Counted from the first letter of the stretch, positions 8,939 through 17,809 are shown. The stretch is DNA of 38,263 bases from Chloroflexota bacterium (GCA_005889475.1 VBGT01000001.1:1-38263); one strand, 5' to 3'. The notes: generated by a model from the sequence alone, not told the origin. A program made the numbers and translations.

Positions 8939-9226
8939 ATGACCTACGTCATCGCCGAGCCGTGCATCGATGTCCTCGACATCTCGTGTGTCTCGGTCTG
9001 CCCGGTCGACTGCATTCATTACGAGGAAGGCGTCGACCGCAAGCTGTTCATCGACCCGAACGAGTGCATCGACTGCGGCGCGTGCGAGCCGGAATGTCCG
9101 GTGAACGCCATCTTTCCGGAGGACCAGGTCCCCGCGGAATGGGCCGACTATACGGTCATCGACGCGACGTGGTTCAACGATCGGGCCGCCGCGCGCGAGG
9201 CGGTCGACGCCGCGAAGCCTCGCTGA
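8939..9226 (+). CDS. fdxA: 7Fe ferredoxin FdxA
   Basis: Small acidic electron carrier (95 residues) with one [3Fe-4S] and one [4Fe-4S] cluster. The spacing Cys9-x7-Cys17 with Cys53 fits the 3Fe cluster. Cys21, Cys43, Cys46 and Cys49 fit the 4Fe cluster, and Cys25 is an extra cysteine also common in FdxA proteins. The N-terminus MTYVIAEPC closely follows that of mycobacterial/Thermus-type FdxA. The frame is open further upstream, but homology begins exactly at this ATG and a -10-like box sits six bases before it. It could serve the 2-oxoacid:ferredoxin oxidoreductase beginning at 38112 (inference). Confidence 0.95.
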   Translation: MTYVIAEPCIDVLDISCVSVCPVDCIHYEEGVDRKLFIDPNECIDCGACEPECPVNAIFPEDQVPAEWADYTVIDATWFNDRAAAREAVDAAKPR

Positions 9227-9293
9227 GGGCCCCGTCTCGACCCTGACCTGACCCGCGGAGCGCCGCCGAAGGGCATGGCATACTCCGCGCCCA

Positions 9294-10163
9294 ATGTCGT
9301 CGCTCGCTGATCGCAGGATCGCAACCGTCGGCTCCGGGGTGATGGCCGAGGCGATCATCGCCGGGCTCCTCCGTGGCAACCTCGTCGCGCCCGAGCACAT
9401 CGTCGCGTCGCATCCCCGCGCCGAGCGCCGGGAGGCGCTCGAGCGCAGCCACGGCATCCGGACGGTCGACGAGAACGCGGCGGCGATCGAGGGCGCCGAC
9501 ATCGTCCTGCTCGCGATCAAGCCGCAGATGCTGGCCCGGGTCGGGCGCGAGCTTCGGGGCCGGCTGCAGCCGGGCCAGCTCGTGATCAGCATCCTCGCCG
9601 GGGCCACCACCCGTGCGCTGACGGGCCATCTCGGCCATCGCGAGGTGGTCCGGAGCATGCCCAACACGCCCGCCCAGCTCGGCCGCGGCGTGACCGTCTG
9701 GTACGCGACGCCGGAGACCTCGGCCGCACAGCGGGAGCAGGCAGGCGCCCTGCTCGCCGCTCTCGGATTGCAGTTCGAGGTCGACGACGAGCGCCTCGTC
9801 GCCATGGCCACCGCCGTCTCGGGCACCGGCCCGACGTACGTCTTCCTGGTGATGGAGGCGCTGATCGACGCCGCGGTCCACCTCGGCTTCGCGCGCCACG
9901 TGGCCCATGACCTCGTGATCGAGACGCTCGAGGGCAGCACGCTCTTCGCCAAGCAGTCGGGCATGCACCCGGCCCAGCTCCGGAACATGGTCACCTCGCC
10001 CGGCGGGACGAGCGCCGCTGCGCTCCACGAGCTCGAGTCGGGTCGGCTGCGGACGGTCCTCTCGGAGGCCGTGTGGGCCGCGTTCCGGCGCACGGTCGAG
10101 CTCGGGGAGCAGCTCGAGGTCGGTGTCCCGAGCGAGACCGAGGAGCTCAGCGAGCGGCGCTAG
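9294..10163 (+). CDS. proC: pyrroline-5-carboxylate reductase
   Basis: Last step of proline synthesis: NAD(P)H reduction of 1-pyrroline-5-carboxylate. The 289-residue protein has the N-terminal Rossmann motif VGSGVMAEAIIAG. The middle section LLAIKPQML and VVRSMPNTPA is typical of the family, and the C-terminal signature runs through SGTGPTYVF and SPGGTSAAALHELE. It is slightly longer than the usual ~270 residues because of an extra Glu-rich tail. The 3' end overlaps the convergent DUF5317 gene by 17 bases. A TACTCC box seven bases before the ATG hints at leaderless transcription, but less cleanly than for other genes here. Confidence 0.95.
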   Translation: MSSLADRRIATVGSGVMAEAIIAGLLRGNLVAPEHIVASHPRAERREALERSHGIRTVDENAAAIEGADIVLLAIKPQMLARVGRELRGRLQPGQLVISILAGATTRALTGHLGHREVVRSMPNTPAQLGRGVTVWYATPETSAAQREQAGALLAALGLQFEVDDERLVAMATAVSGTGPTYVFLVMEALIDAAVHLGFARHVAHDLVIETLEGSTLFAKQSGMHPAQLRNMVTSPGGTSAAALHELESGRLRTVLSEAVWAAFRRTVELGEQLEVGVPSETEELSERR

Positions 10164-10698
10164 GCGCCATCGAAGCTGGCACTCGTCGCATCGCGGCGGC
10201 GATGACGAATACGATCCCGACGCCGATCAGCACGTCGCCGACGCTGAACACGTTCGCGAACGGCACGCCCGCGGGAATCGCGAAGATGTCGGTGAGCGGC
10301 CGGAGCACCGGGTCCGGCACGACCACGCTGTTGGTGTGCGATCCCGCGCCGTCGAGGCCGGCCGCCGCGAGGGCCGCGGGATCCGCGGGCATCGCGCCCC
10401 CATTGGCCGTGATCGCGGCGAGGTTCGAGAGCGAAACCAGGGCGACGATGGCCATCCCGGGCAGTCGGACGTTCCGGAGCACGGCGGCGAAGACGGCGAG
10501 CGTCGACGCGACATAGATCGCCGGCGCGAGACTCCCGGAAAGGTGGTCGCCGGTCGGCGTAAACAGGACGACCTGGACGAGCAGCCCGCCGATCGCCAGC
10601 GGAGCCCACCGGAACCGGAAGCCGGACATCCCGTCGAGCCGGCCGCCGGCGAGCAGCCCGACGACGATCCCGGCCGGGATCGCCCAGAGCATGAACAT
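10147..10698 (-). CDS. DUF5317 family membrane protein
   Basis: A 183-residue integral membrane protein with about five hydrophobic helices. The pattern NGGAMP, then NSVV and LTDIFAIPAGVPFANVFSVGDVLIGVG, matches my memory of DUF5317, found mainly in Chloroflexota and Firmicutes. Its function is unknown. Two ATG codons (10698 and 10692) could start it; the first is used. Its last 17 bases overlap the end of proC on the other strand. It lies 23 bases beyond the DinB-like gene (10722) on the same strand and may be co-transcribed with it. Confidence 0.75.
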   Translation of the reverse strand: MFMLWAIPAGIVVGLLAGGRLDGMSGFRFRWAPLAIGGLLVQVVLFTPTGDHLSGSLAPAIYVASTLAVFAAVLRNVRLPGMAIVALVSLSNLAAITANGGAMPADPAALAAAGLDGAGSHTNSVVVPDPVLRPLTDIFAIPAGVPFANVFSVGDVLIGVGIVFVIAAAMRRVPASMAPSAAR

Positions 10699-10721
10699 CC
10701 GCGGTCAGCCCGGCGTTGCCG

Positions 10722-11228
10722 CTAGCGCGCCGCGGCGACGGTCTCGCGGAGCTGCGTCACGTGGCCTTCGAGATGCCCGACCATGAGCCGCTCGGCGATT
10801 TCGCGGACGGCGAGGTCGCCACGGGTCACGTGCCGGCCAAGGCTCGCTGCGTCCGCCTCGGTCAAGCCGCGAAAGCGGCGGGCGACCCGCCTCGCCTCGA
10901 CCTCGACCCGACCCAGGAGCTCACGCGCCGGAAAGCCCCGATCGCGCCCGATGATCGCCACGCGCAGGTCATCCGCCTCGAGTCGCCCGAACGACGGCGG
11001 CTCCGAGCCGCCGCCTGCGTCGAGGACGAGCTCGATCTCCCCCATCCAGTACGGCAGCATCTCCGCCACGTGGGCGAGGACCTCCCGGGGGCCCCAGCTC
11101 GACTCCGGCCCGGGACCGTAGACGTCGCTCAGCGGCCACGGCTCGCCGGCCGCGAGCTGTGGCCCGAGCTCGACCATCGCCTCACTGGCGCGCTCGAGTC
11201 GATCGGCCAGGTCGTCCAACGCTCCCAC
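10722..11228 (-). CDS. DinB-like / maleylpyruvate-isomerase-fold protein
   Basis: A 168-residue predicted four-helix-bundle protein of the DinB/MDMPI superfamily. The cues are SSWGPREVLAHVAEM near residue 50, with a likely metal-binding His, and HLEGHVTQLRE near the C-terminus with two more histidines. Members include thiol-dependent isomerases and transferases and many of unknown role; no substrate can be named. The GTG start at 11228 is preceded by GACACT and six bases, resembling the leaderless arrangement seen elsewhere here. DUF5317 follows on the same strand. Confidence 0.72.
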   Translation of the reverse strand: MGALDDLADRLERASEAMVELGPQLAAGEPWPLSDVYGPGPESSWGPREVLAHVAEMLPYWMGEIELVLDAGGGSEPPSFGRLEADDLRVAIIGRDRGFPARELLGRVEVEARRVARRFRGLTEADAASLGRHVTRGDLAVREIAERLMVGHLEGHVTQLRETVAAAR

Positions 11229-11234
11229 GCCGGC

Positions 11235-11240
11235 AGTGTC
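11235..11240 (-). promoter_or_regulatory. possible -10 box of DinB-like gene
   Basis: GACACT, six bases, then GTG at 11228 on the minus strand. It deviates from TAnnnT at the first base, so support comes mainly from the shared spacing. Confidence 0.3.
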
Positions 11241-11295
11241 GCACGCCCTGCCTCAGGGAGGGTCCTGCCCGAAGAGACTTCAAGCGCGCAGGGCT

Positions 11296-12609
11296 TCAGC
11301 CCGCGGCGAGCACCCGCTCGAAGATGCCGAGCCCCTCGTCGATCTCGACCGCGCTGACGTCGAGCGGCGCCAGCCAGCGGACGATGTTGTGGGCCGGGCC
11401 GCACGTCAGGAGGAGCAGGCCGGCGTCGGCGCAGCGGGCGATGACCGCATCGCCGAGCTCGCCGTCGGGCTCGCGCGTCTCGCGGTCCCGAACGAGCTCG
11501 ACCCCGAGCATCAGCCCCCGGCCGCGGACGTCGCCGATCCGGGCGTCATGCGCGACCAGGGCGTCGAGGCCGGCTCGCAGCTGATCGCCGCGAGCCGCCG
11601 CGTTCGCGACCAGGCCTTCGCCCTCGATCGTCTCGAGCACCGCCAGCGCGGCGGCGCAGGCCACCGGATTGCCACCGAACGTGCTGCCATGGGCGCCACG
11701 GCCCCAGCGTTCGTGGAGCTCCCGGCGGGCGACGATCGCGCCGAGCGGCAGGCCGTTGGCGATGCCCTTCGCCGCGCAGACCGCGTCGGGCACGATGCCC
11801 GCGTGCTCGAAGCCCCACATGCGGCCCGTCCTGCCGTAGCCGGTCTGGACCTCGTCGCTGATGAGCAGGATGCCGTGTCGATCGCACAGGGCGCGCAGCC
11901 GGCGCAGGAACTCCAGCGGCGCCGGGACGTACCCGCCTTCGCCGAGCTCCGGCTCGATGACGATCGCCGCGACCCGGCTCGGCTCCACCTCGTCGAGCAG
12001 CCGCTCCAACGCATCCAGGGAGACCGCCGTCGCCGCGGCCTCGTCGCCGCCGAAGCGTCGGTACGCCTCGGGGTAGGGCACGATGTGGACGTCGGGCAGG
12101 AGTGGGCCGTGGCCCAGCTGGTAGTTGGGGCTCGAGGTCGTGACGCTCAACGCGCCGTAGGTCCGACCATGGAAGGCGCCCTCGAAGGCGATGATCGCCG
12201 GCCGGCCGGAGGCGCGCCGCGCGAGCTTGATCGCGGCCTCGATGGCCTCCGCCCCCGAATTGCCGAAGAAGACCGCGTCGAGCGGCTCGGGGAGCGTCGC
12301 GGCGAGCCGTTCGGCGAGCCGGGACACGGGCTCGATGTAGCCGAGGCCGTTCATCAGGTGCAGCAGCCGGTCGGCCTGGGCGTGGACGGCGGCCGTGACG
12401 GCGGGGTGCCCGTGGCCCAGGATCGTCGTCGCGATGCCGGTCGCGAAGTCGAGGTAGGCACGGCCGTCGACGTCGTACAGGTGATGGCCTCGACCGTGGC
12501 TCCAGGTGCGCTCGAAGTACCGGGCCATGACCGGCGACAGGAACCGGCGGCCGGTCTCGCGCGCGTCGGCTGCCGCGTCGGCCACGTGGGTGCCTGCCTC
12601 TGATCCCAT
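11296..12609 (-). CDS. class III aminotransferase, candidate ArgD
   Basis: PLP-dependent omega-aminotransferase of 437 residues, related to acetylornithine, ornithine and 4-aminobutyrate aminotransferases. Visible are GNSGAEAIEAAIKLAR, FEGAFHGRTYGALSVT and ISDEVQTGYGRTGRMW with the catalytic Asp. The PLP lysine lies in AAKGIANGLPLGA, and GSTFGGNP is near residue 310. The frame is open upstream, but the start is the ATG at 12609, three bases after the preceding gene's stop. It adjoins the arginine cluster, in which no argD is found, so it may make N-acetylornithine. GABA or beta-amino acid transamination is an alternative and sequence alone does not decide. Confidence 0.87.
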   Translation of the reverse strand: MGSEAGTHVADAAADARETGRRFLSPVMARYFERTWSHGRGHHLYDVDGRAYLDFATGIATTILGHGHPAVTAAVHAQADRLLHLMNGLGYIEPVSRLAERLAATLPEPLDAVFFGNSGAEAIEAAIKLARRASGRPAIIAFEGAFHGRTYGALSVTTSSPNYQLGHGPLLPDVHIVPYPEAYRRFGGDEAAATAVSLDALERLLDEVEPSRVAAIVIEPELGEGGYVPAPLEFLRRLRALCDRHGILLISDEVQTGYGRTGRMWGFEHAGIVPDAVCAAKGIANGLPLGAIVARRELHERWGRGAHGSTFGGNPVACAAALAVLETIEGEGLVANAAARGDQLRAGLDALVAHDARIGDVRGRGLMLGVELVRDRETREPDGELGDAVIARCADAGLLLLTCGPAHNIVRWLAPLDVSAVEIDEGLGIFERVLAAG

Positions 12610-12611
12610 GC

Positions 12612-13328
12612 TCAGTACCGCCGCCCACGCTGGCGCTCGAGCGAGAAACGAGCCGTGTCGGCGATCGCCATGACGGCCATGGTGCCCGCCTGGACGGGGT
12701 CCGACACGACGAGGTCGGCGACCGACGGGACCGATCCGGCCATGTTCAGGGCAATGACCGGGATCCCGACCTCCTGCAGCTCCCGGATCGCCTCGGTGAT
12801 CTCGCCGCCCATGAGCGAGCCGGCCAGGACGAGGATGTGGGCGCGGGGCAGGTCGGCAACCGCCCGGACCGCGTCGGCGATCTCGTGCTCGCCCACGAGC
12901 GCGATCGTGTCGACACTGATTCGCTCGCCGCGCAGGTTGTGGCGGTCGGCTTCCGTCACAGCACCCAGGTTGACCTGCGCAACCTGCGCGCCACCGCCGA
13001 TCACGATGACCCGCTTGCCAAAGATCTGCCCGAGCGTCTTGCGCGGCTCGGCCCGCGACACCCCCGGCAGGTCGCGCAGCAGGTCGGCCCCCTCGGCGCT
13101 GTCGAAGTTCCGGGTCTCGAAGTCGAAGACGCGGACGACGTCCTGCTCGCCACGGGTTGCCGGGAACGTGTTGATGCCCACGATCTCCGCGCCGGCGTCG
13201 CGCAGCGTCGTGATCAGGGCGACGAGGTCGGCCTCGGCCGTTACCCGGACGCTCACGGCGCCGAGGCGGGTGCCGGCCACGGGCAGCTGGAAGTCCGGCA
13301 GATCGCTGGACGGGACGTCGTCGTTCAC
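12612..13328 (-). CDS. DUF5612-like protein with N-terminal ACT-type domain
   Basis: About 238 residues. The N-terminal part ([30 protein letters not shown]) looks like an ACT fold, the small-molecule-binding regulatory domain of amino acid enzymes. The C-terminal part has a nucleotide-binding-like [12 protein letters not shown] followed by [18 protein letters not shown] and AGSLMGGEI. This resembles DUF5612 proteins known mostly from methanogens; function unknown. A GTG at 13337 would add three residues. I prefer the GTG at 13328 because a TATAGT box ends seven bases before it. It is divergent from argC with a shared promoter and followed directly by the class III aminotransferase, so a role near amino acid metabolism is plausible. 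Confidence 0.65.
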   Translation of the reverse strand: MNDDVPSSDLPDFQLPVAGTRLGAVSVRVTAEADLVALITTLRDAGAEIVGINTFPATRGEQDVVRVFDFETRNFDSAEGADLLRDLPGVSRAEPRKTLGQIFGKRVIVIGGGAQVAQVNLGAVTEADRHNLRGERISVDTIALVGEHEIADAVRAVADLPRAHILVLAGSLMGGEITEAIRELQEVGIPVIALNMAGSVPSVADLVVSDPVQAGTMAVMAIADTARFSLERQRGRRY

Positions 13329-13335
13329 CGGCGTC

Positions 13336-13343
13336 ACTATATT
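13336..13343. promoter_or_regulatory. overlapping divergent -10 boxes, argC (+) and DUF5612 (-)
   Basis: The eight bases ACTATATT carry TATATT on the plus strand (13338-13343, eight bases before the argC ATG) and TATAGT on the minus strand (13341-13336, seven bases before the GTG at 13328). The two boxes share four base pairs, so polymerases reading outward in both directions would compete for one site. Confidence 0.5.
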
Positions 13344-13351
13344 CAGCCTCC

Positions 13352-14410
13352 ATGAATGACGATGCGGTCGATCCCGGCGAGCTGAGGGTCGGGATCGTCG
13401 GCGCCACGGGTTACGGCGGCGGCGAGCTGGTGCGGATCCTGTCGCGCCATCCCTCGGTGCGCACCGTCGCCCTGCAGGCGCGCGACCGGGACGACGAGCC
13501 GCTCGCGGTGAGCCATCCGCACCTCTCGCGGACCGGCGCGAGAGTCGCCGCCGACCTGCCGGACGACGTCGACGCGGTCTTCCTGGCCCTGCCCCATGGC
13601 GCGGCGGCCGGGGTCGTGCCCGGCCTCGTCGATCGTGGCGTCGCGGTCATCGACCTCGGGCCGGACTTCCGACTCCGGGACCCGGCAGACTACCCGCGCT
13701 GGTACGGCTTCGAGCATCCCCGGCCGGACCTGCTCCCGGCGGCGGTGTACGGCCTGCCGGAGCTGCACCGCGACGAGCTCCGGGCGCTCGGCAGCTCGGG
13801 CGTGCGCATCGTCGCCTCGCCCGGCTGTTACGCGACCACGGCGATCGTGGCGCTCGCCCCGCTGGCCCGAGCCGGGCTCATCGCCGACGTCGTGGTCGAT
13901 GCCAAGAGCGGCGTTTCCGGGGCCGGCCGCGAGGCGCGCCCCGACCTCCTCTTCGGCGAGGTCAACGAGAGCGTCAAGGCGTACGGCGTCGGCGGCCACC
14001 GGCACGTCGCCGAGATCGAGCAGGAGCTGGGCCGGCTCGCCGCGGCTCCCCTCGACCCGGTCGACTTCCTGCCCCACCTCGTGCCCATGACGCGCGGCAT
14101 CCTGGCTGCCTGCCACGTCCGGCCCGCTCGCCCCGTCGGCCAGGGCGAGCTCGACGAGCTCTACGCGGCGGCGTACGGGCTGGAGCGCTTCGTCGAGGTC
14201 GTCGCGGCACCGCCGGCAACGAAGCACGTCATCGGCAGCAACGAGGTCCGCGTCCGCGTCCACCACGACGAGCGGGCCGGCCGGATCCTGGTCATCGCCG
14301 TCCTCGACAACCTCGTCAAGGGCGCCGCCGGCCAGGCGGTGCAGGCGTTCAACGTCCTCTTCGGGCTGCCCGAGGAGCGAGGGCTCGAGCAGCTGCCGCT
14401 GGCGCCATGA
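13352..14410 (+). CDS. argC: N-acetyl-gamma-glutamyl-phosphate reductase
   Basis: Third step of arginine synthesis: NADPH-dependent reduction of N-acetylglutamyl phosphate to the semialdehyde. The 352 residues show the N-terminal nucleotide-binding [17 protein letters not shown]. The catalytic Cys159 is in SPGCYATT, preceded by IDLGPDFRL, and KSGVSGAGR and [10 protein letters not shown] follow. The ATG at 13352 lies eight bases after a TATATT box and no ribosome binding site is visible. The stop overlaps the argJ start (ATGA). It is first gene of argC-argJ-argB. Confidence 0.97.
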   Translation: MNDDAVDPGELRVGIVGATGYGGGELVRILSRHPSVRTVALQARDRDDEPLAVSHPHLSRTGARVAADLPDDVDAVFLALPHGAAAGVVPGLVDRGVAVIDLGPDFRLRDPADYPRWYGFEHPRPDLLPAAVYGLPELHRDELRALGSSGVRIVASPGCYATTAIVALAPLARAGLIADVVVDAKSGVSGAGREARPDLLFGEVNESVKAYGVGGHRHVAEIEQELGRLAAAPLDPVDFLPHLVPMTRGILAACHVRPARPVGQGELDELYAAAYGLERFVEVVAAPPATKHVIGSNEVRVRVHHDERAGRILVIAVLDNLVKGAAGQAVQAFNVLFGLPEERGLEQLPLAP

Positions 14411-15708
14411 GCAGCGTGTCGAGCGACTCGCGCACCTCGCTGCCGCCGCTCGATGTGGACCTGCCGCCGGTTGAGGAGGTCGTGCGCCTGCCGGCCGGCT
14501 TCCGGGCCGGGGCGGTCGCGGCCGGCATCAAGGCCTCGGGGGGTCTCGATCTCGGGATCCTCGCCACGACGAACGGCCCGGCGAGCGTGGCCGGCACGTT
14601 CACGACCAGCCGCCTGCCGGCGGCGCCGGTCCGCCTCAGCCGGGCCCACCTCGAGGCCGCGGCGGGGCGGACGGTGGCCATTCTCTCGACGAGCGGCTGC
14701 GCGAATGCGGGGACGGGCGAGGTGGGCGAGCGGGACCAGGCCGAGCTCGGGGACCTCCTCGCCGCGAGCCTGGGTGTCGAACGCGAGCTGACGCTCGCCG
14801 TCTCGACCGGGCTCATCGGCTCTCGCTTGCCGGTCGAGCGACTCCGCGACCCAGTGACCCGTCTCGCGACAAGCGGCCTCACCGCGTCCGACGCCGCATT
14901 CGGGACACTCGCCGAGCAGCTGATGACGACCGACACGCGGCCCAAGGCGGCGAGCGTCCGCCTCGAGCTTCCGGGGCCGGACGCGCGGCCGCGCGCCGTG
15001 ATCGTCGCCGGAATCGCGAAGGGAGTGGGCATGATCCACCCCAACATGGCCACGATGCTCGCGTTCATCGCGACCGACGCGACGGCTGAGCCTGGGACCC
15101 TGGGAACAGCGCTGTCCCGTGCGGTTGAACGAACCTGGAACCAGCTCACGGTCGACGGCGACATGAGCACCAACGACACCGTCTTCCTGCTCGCCTCCGG
15201 GGCTTCGGGGGCCATGCCGATCGAGGCTGACGACGCTGGGTTCAACCGCCTTGCCGACGCCGTGGAGGCGGTCGCGCGCTCACTCGCCCGCCAGCAGGCC
15301 GCCGACGGCGAGGGCGCCACGACGCTGCTGACGTGTGGCGTCAGCGGCGCGCGAGACGATGCCGAGGCGCGAGCCGTCGCCCGATCCGTCGTCGGCAGCA
15401 GCCTGGTCAAGGCGGCCGCCCACGGGCGCGATCCGAACTGGGGCCGCATCCTCGCCGCAGTCGGCACGGCGACGGTCGACGGCCAACCCGTGCCGATCGA
15501 CGAGCGACGACTCGTGATCGGCCTGTGCGGCGTGACGGTCTTCGCCGGCGAGCCCGTGCCGTTCGACCGCGACGCGCTCGCGCGCCGGCTGGCGAGGCCG
15601 GAGGTCGAGATCCGCGTCGACCTCGGCGCCGGTGGCGCGACGGGCGAAGCATGGGGTTGTGACCTGACCGAGGCCTACGTGGCGGAGAACTCCGCCTACA
15701 GCACCTGA
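14407..15708 (+). CDS. argJ: glutamate N-acetyltransferase / amino-acid acetyltransferase
   Basis: Transfers the acetyl group from N-acetylornithine to glutamate, making arginine synthesis cyclic; bifunctional members also use acetyl-CoA. The proprotein (433 residues) self-cleaves before the nucleophilic threonine, seen here as Thr216 in HPNMATMLAF. The oxyanion-hole STSGCANAGTG lies near residue 95-104. The C-terminus ends in the canonical YVAENSAYST. The start overlaps the argC stop. Because argJ is present, deacetylase argE is not needed. Whether it is mono- or bifunctional cannot be read from sequence. Confidence 0.96.
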   Translation: MSSVSSDSRTSLPPLDVDLPPVEEVVRLPAGFRAGAVAAGIKASGGLDLGILATTNGPASVAGTFTTSRLPAAPVRLSRAHLEAAAGRTVAILSTSGCANAGTGEVGERDQAELGDLLAASLGVERELTLAVSTGLIGSRLPVERLRDPVTRLATSGLTASDAAFGTLAEQLMTTDTRPKAASVRLELPGPDARPRAVIVAGIAKGVGMIHPNMATMLAFIATDATAEPGTLGTALSRAVERTWNQLTVDGDMSTNDTVFLLASGASGAMPIEADDAGFNRLADAVEAVARSLARQQAADGEGATTLLTCGVSGARDDAEARAVARSVVGSSLVKAAAHGRDPNWGRILAAVGTATVDGQPVPIDERRLVIGLCGVTVFAGEPVPFDRDALARRLARPEVEIRVDLGAGGATGEAWGCDLTEAYVAENSAYST

Positions 15709-15728
15709 GCGGGCCGAGGGCGAGCACG

Positions 15729-16514
15729 ATGCCCGCCGGTGCTCGGCCCCTCGTCGTCCTGAAGCTCGGCGGCGAGACGCTCGCCGAGCAGCACGACACG
15801 CTCGCCGGCGTGGCGGACGTCGCTCGAACGCACGACCTCGTGATCGTTCACGGCGGGGGGCGGCGACTCACTGACTGGCTGGCCCGTCTCGGCGTGGAGA
15901 GCAGGTTCGAGAGCGGGCGGCGGGTGACCGACGAAGCGTCGCTCGAGGTGGCGCTCGCGGTTCTCGCCGGCGTCGTCAACGCCGAGCTCGTCGTAGCCCT
16001 GGAGCGCCTCGGGGTGCGCGCAGTCGGCCTGACCGGCATCGACGCCGGCCTGCTCATTACCGAGCGCGTGGTCGAGCTGGGACGCGTCGGACGGGTCGTC
16101 TCCGCGCGGCCGGAGATCATCAGGGTCCTCCACGGCGCCGGGCTCCTGCCGGTCGTCGCCCCAGTTGCGCTCGACAGAGACGGCGCGGTCTGCAACGTCA
16201 ACGCCGACGAGGCCGCCGGCGGGCTGGCTGCGGCGCTCACTGCCCGGCTCGTCCTCCTGACCGACACGCCGGGCGTGCTCGACCGGGAGGGGCGGACGAT
16301 CGCTGCCCTCGACGAGCCGGCGGCCGAGGCGCTGATCGGGGACGGCGTCATCGCGGGCGGCATGATCCCGAAGGTCCGCGGCGCGCTCGTTGCGCTCCAG
16401 GCCGGGGTCCCGGAGGTCGTCATCGCCGACGGGCGCGGTCGCTCCGCCCTCGGCGATGCGCTTGGGGTGGTCGATGGCCCAGCCACTGCGACGCGGCTGA
16501 CCCCACCCGGCTGA
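15729..16514 (+). CDS. argB: acetylglutamate kinase
   Basis: Phosphorylates N-acetylglutamate with ATP, the step usually feedback-inhibited by arginine. The 261-residue amino-acid-kinase fold shows KLGGE at the start, HGGGRRLTDWL, the NVNADEAAGGLAAAL substrate/ATP section and LTDTPGV. The final part is GGMIPKVRGALVALQAG. There is no N-terminal kinked helix extension of the kind seen in arginine-sensitive hexameric enzymes; the protein begins directly with the first beta strand, so feedback control may be absent or weak (inference). The start is preceded by GAGGGCGAG. It is last gene of argC-argJ-argB and convergent with argF. Confidence 0.95.
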   Translation: MPAGARPLVVLKLGGETLAEQHDTLAGVADVARTHDLVIVHGGGRRLTDWLARLGVESRFESGRRVTDEASLEVALAVLAGVVNAELVVALERLGVRAVGLTGIDAGLLITERVVELGRVGRVVSARPEIIRVLHGAGLLPVVAPVALDRDGAVCNVNADEAAGGLAAALTARLVLLTDTPGVLDREGRTIAALDEPAAEALIGDGVIAGGMIPKVRGALVALQAGVPEVVIADGRGRSALGDALGVVDGPATATRLTPPG

Positions 16515-16686
16515 CCAAGGCGGCCCGGTAACCCGCCAGACCCGAACGCAGCCCTCGACGCGCGGGCAGCGATCGCTGATCAGCTCAGGTAGTGACCGGC
16601 TGGCAATCCAGGCGTCTCCCATCCGGTTGATGAGCGCCACCAATCGTTCGGCGAGAATGATCCGTGCCGGTAATCGGATCGGGCTC

Positions 16687-16710
16687 GACCAGCCGAAATA
16701 GCGGCTGGTC
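16687..16710. terminator. bidirectional terminator-like hairpin between argB and argF
   Basis: A perfect 9-bp inverted repeat, GACCAGCCG and its complement around a six-base AAATAG loop, sits in the 275-base gap between the convergent argB and argF. There is no T-tract. The gap (16515-16789) otherwise holds no supported gene and appears less GC-rich (about 60%) than its surroundings. Confidence 0.5.
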
Positions 16711-16789
16711 ATCACGACCCGCAATCACGGGTAGGCGGCGGTGAAGCCGACGTCGCCACGATGGGCACGTTGCCAACATTCGAACCGCG

Positions 16790-17809
16790 CTATGAAGGAA
16801 TTGCGACCCCGCGAGCACCCACGGCGGCGGCCTGCCGACCCGCCAGCCTGAACCGGCCCTGCCGGAGGAGCAGGAGGAGCAGGGCCTGCTGCGCGTAGAG
16901 CCGGTTCTCGGCCTGGTCGAAGACGACGCTCCGCGGACCGTCGATGACCTCCGCCTCCACCTCTTCGCCCCGGTGCGCGGGCAGGCAGTGCATGACCACG
17001 GCGTCGGGCGCGGCGCGCAGCAGCTCGGTCGTCAGGCGGAACGGGCCGAAGGCGCGGCGCCGCTCGGCGGCCTCGGCCTCGTCACCCATCGAGGCCCAGA
17101 CATCGGTGTACACGGCGTCCGCGCCGCGCACGGCCGCAGTCGGGTCGTGGAGGACCTCGACCCCGGCGCCGCTCCCGCGCCCGAGCGCGAGGGCGTGCTG
17201 GACCACCGCGGGATCGGGCTCGTAGCCACGCGGCGACGCCACTCTGACGCTCAGCCCGACCGCGGCGCCGGCGAGCAGGAGCGAGTGGCATACGTTGTTG
17301 CCGTCGCCGACGAAGGCCAGCGTGCGGTTGCGGAAGCCGCCGAGCTGCTCGTCGATCGTCACCAGGTCGGCGAGCGCCTGGCACGGATGCTCGCGCTCCG
17401 AGAGCGCGTTCACGACCGGTACCTCCGACGCGGCGGCGAGCCGGGCGAGGGTGGCGTGACTGAGCATCCGGATGACGATCGCATCGACGTAGCGCGACAG
17501 CGTCCGCGCCACGTCCTCGGGCGTCTCGCGGCTGCCGACCCCTACCTCGGCTCCCGTCAGCGTCGTCGTCGCGCCGCCAAGGCGGCGAATCCCGACCTCG
17601 AACGAGACCCGCGTCCGGAGGCTCGGCTTGTCGAAGATCAGGGCGACGTTCCGGCCGGCGAGGGGCCCGCCGCGCGGAAGCATCGGATCGGGGCCTGACT
17701 TCAAGGCCCGCGCATGCTCCACGACCTCCACGATCTCGATGGGCTCGAGATCGCCGATGGACAGCAGGTGGGCGACGCCCGGGCGCGCCGGGTTGGGGAA
17801 GAGGCGCAT
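16790..17809 (-). CDS. argF: ornithine carbamoyltransferase
   Basis: Makes citrulline from ornithine and carbamoyl phosphate. The 339 residues carry the carbamoyl-phosphate motif as SLRT (63-66; STRT in many homologues), HPCQ at 141-144 and the ornithine-loop HCLPAHRGEEV near the C-terminus. A GTPase-like nucleotide motif is absent, as expected. The frame is open to 17848, but the ATG at 17809 is chosen because homology starts there (MRLFPNP) and a TATCAT box lies exactly six bases upstream. An ARG-box-like palindrome overlaps its promoter. The C-terminal ~20 residues (RLAGRQAAAVGARG) are beyond the usual family end. Confidence 0.95.
   Translation of the reverse strand: MRLFPNPARPGVAHLLSIGDLEPIEIVEVVEHARALKSGPDPMLPRGGPLAGRNVALIFDKPSLRTRVSFEVGIRRLGGATTTLTGAEVGVGSRETPEDVARTLSRYVDAIVIRMLSHATLARLAAASEVPVVNALSEREHPCQALADLVTIDEQLGGFRNRTLAFVGDGNNVCHSLLLAGAAVGLSVRVASPRGYEPDPAVVQHALALGRGSGAGVEVLHDPTAAVRGADAVYTDVWASMGDEAEAAERRRAFGPFRLTTELLRAAPDAVVMHCLPAHRGEEVEAEVIDGPRSVVFDQAENRLYAQQALLLLLLRQGRFRLAGRQAAAVGARGVAIPS

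Noticed and set aside
11296-13407. A 703-residue aminotransferase with a long N-terminal domain
   Set aside because: The upstream part is the wrong frame of the DUF5612-like gene; aminotransferase homology starts at the ATG at 12609.
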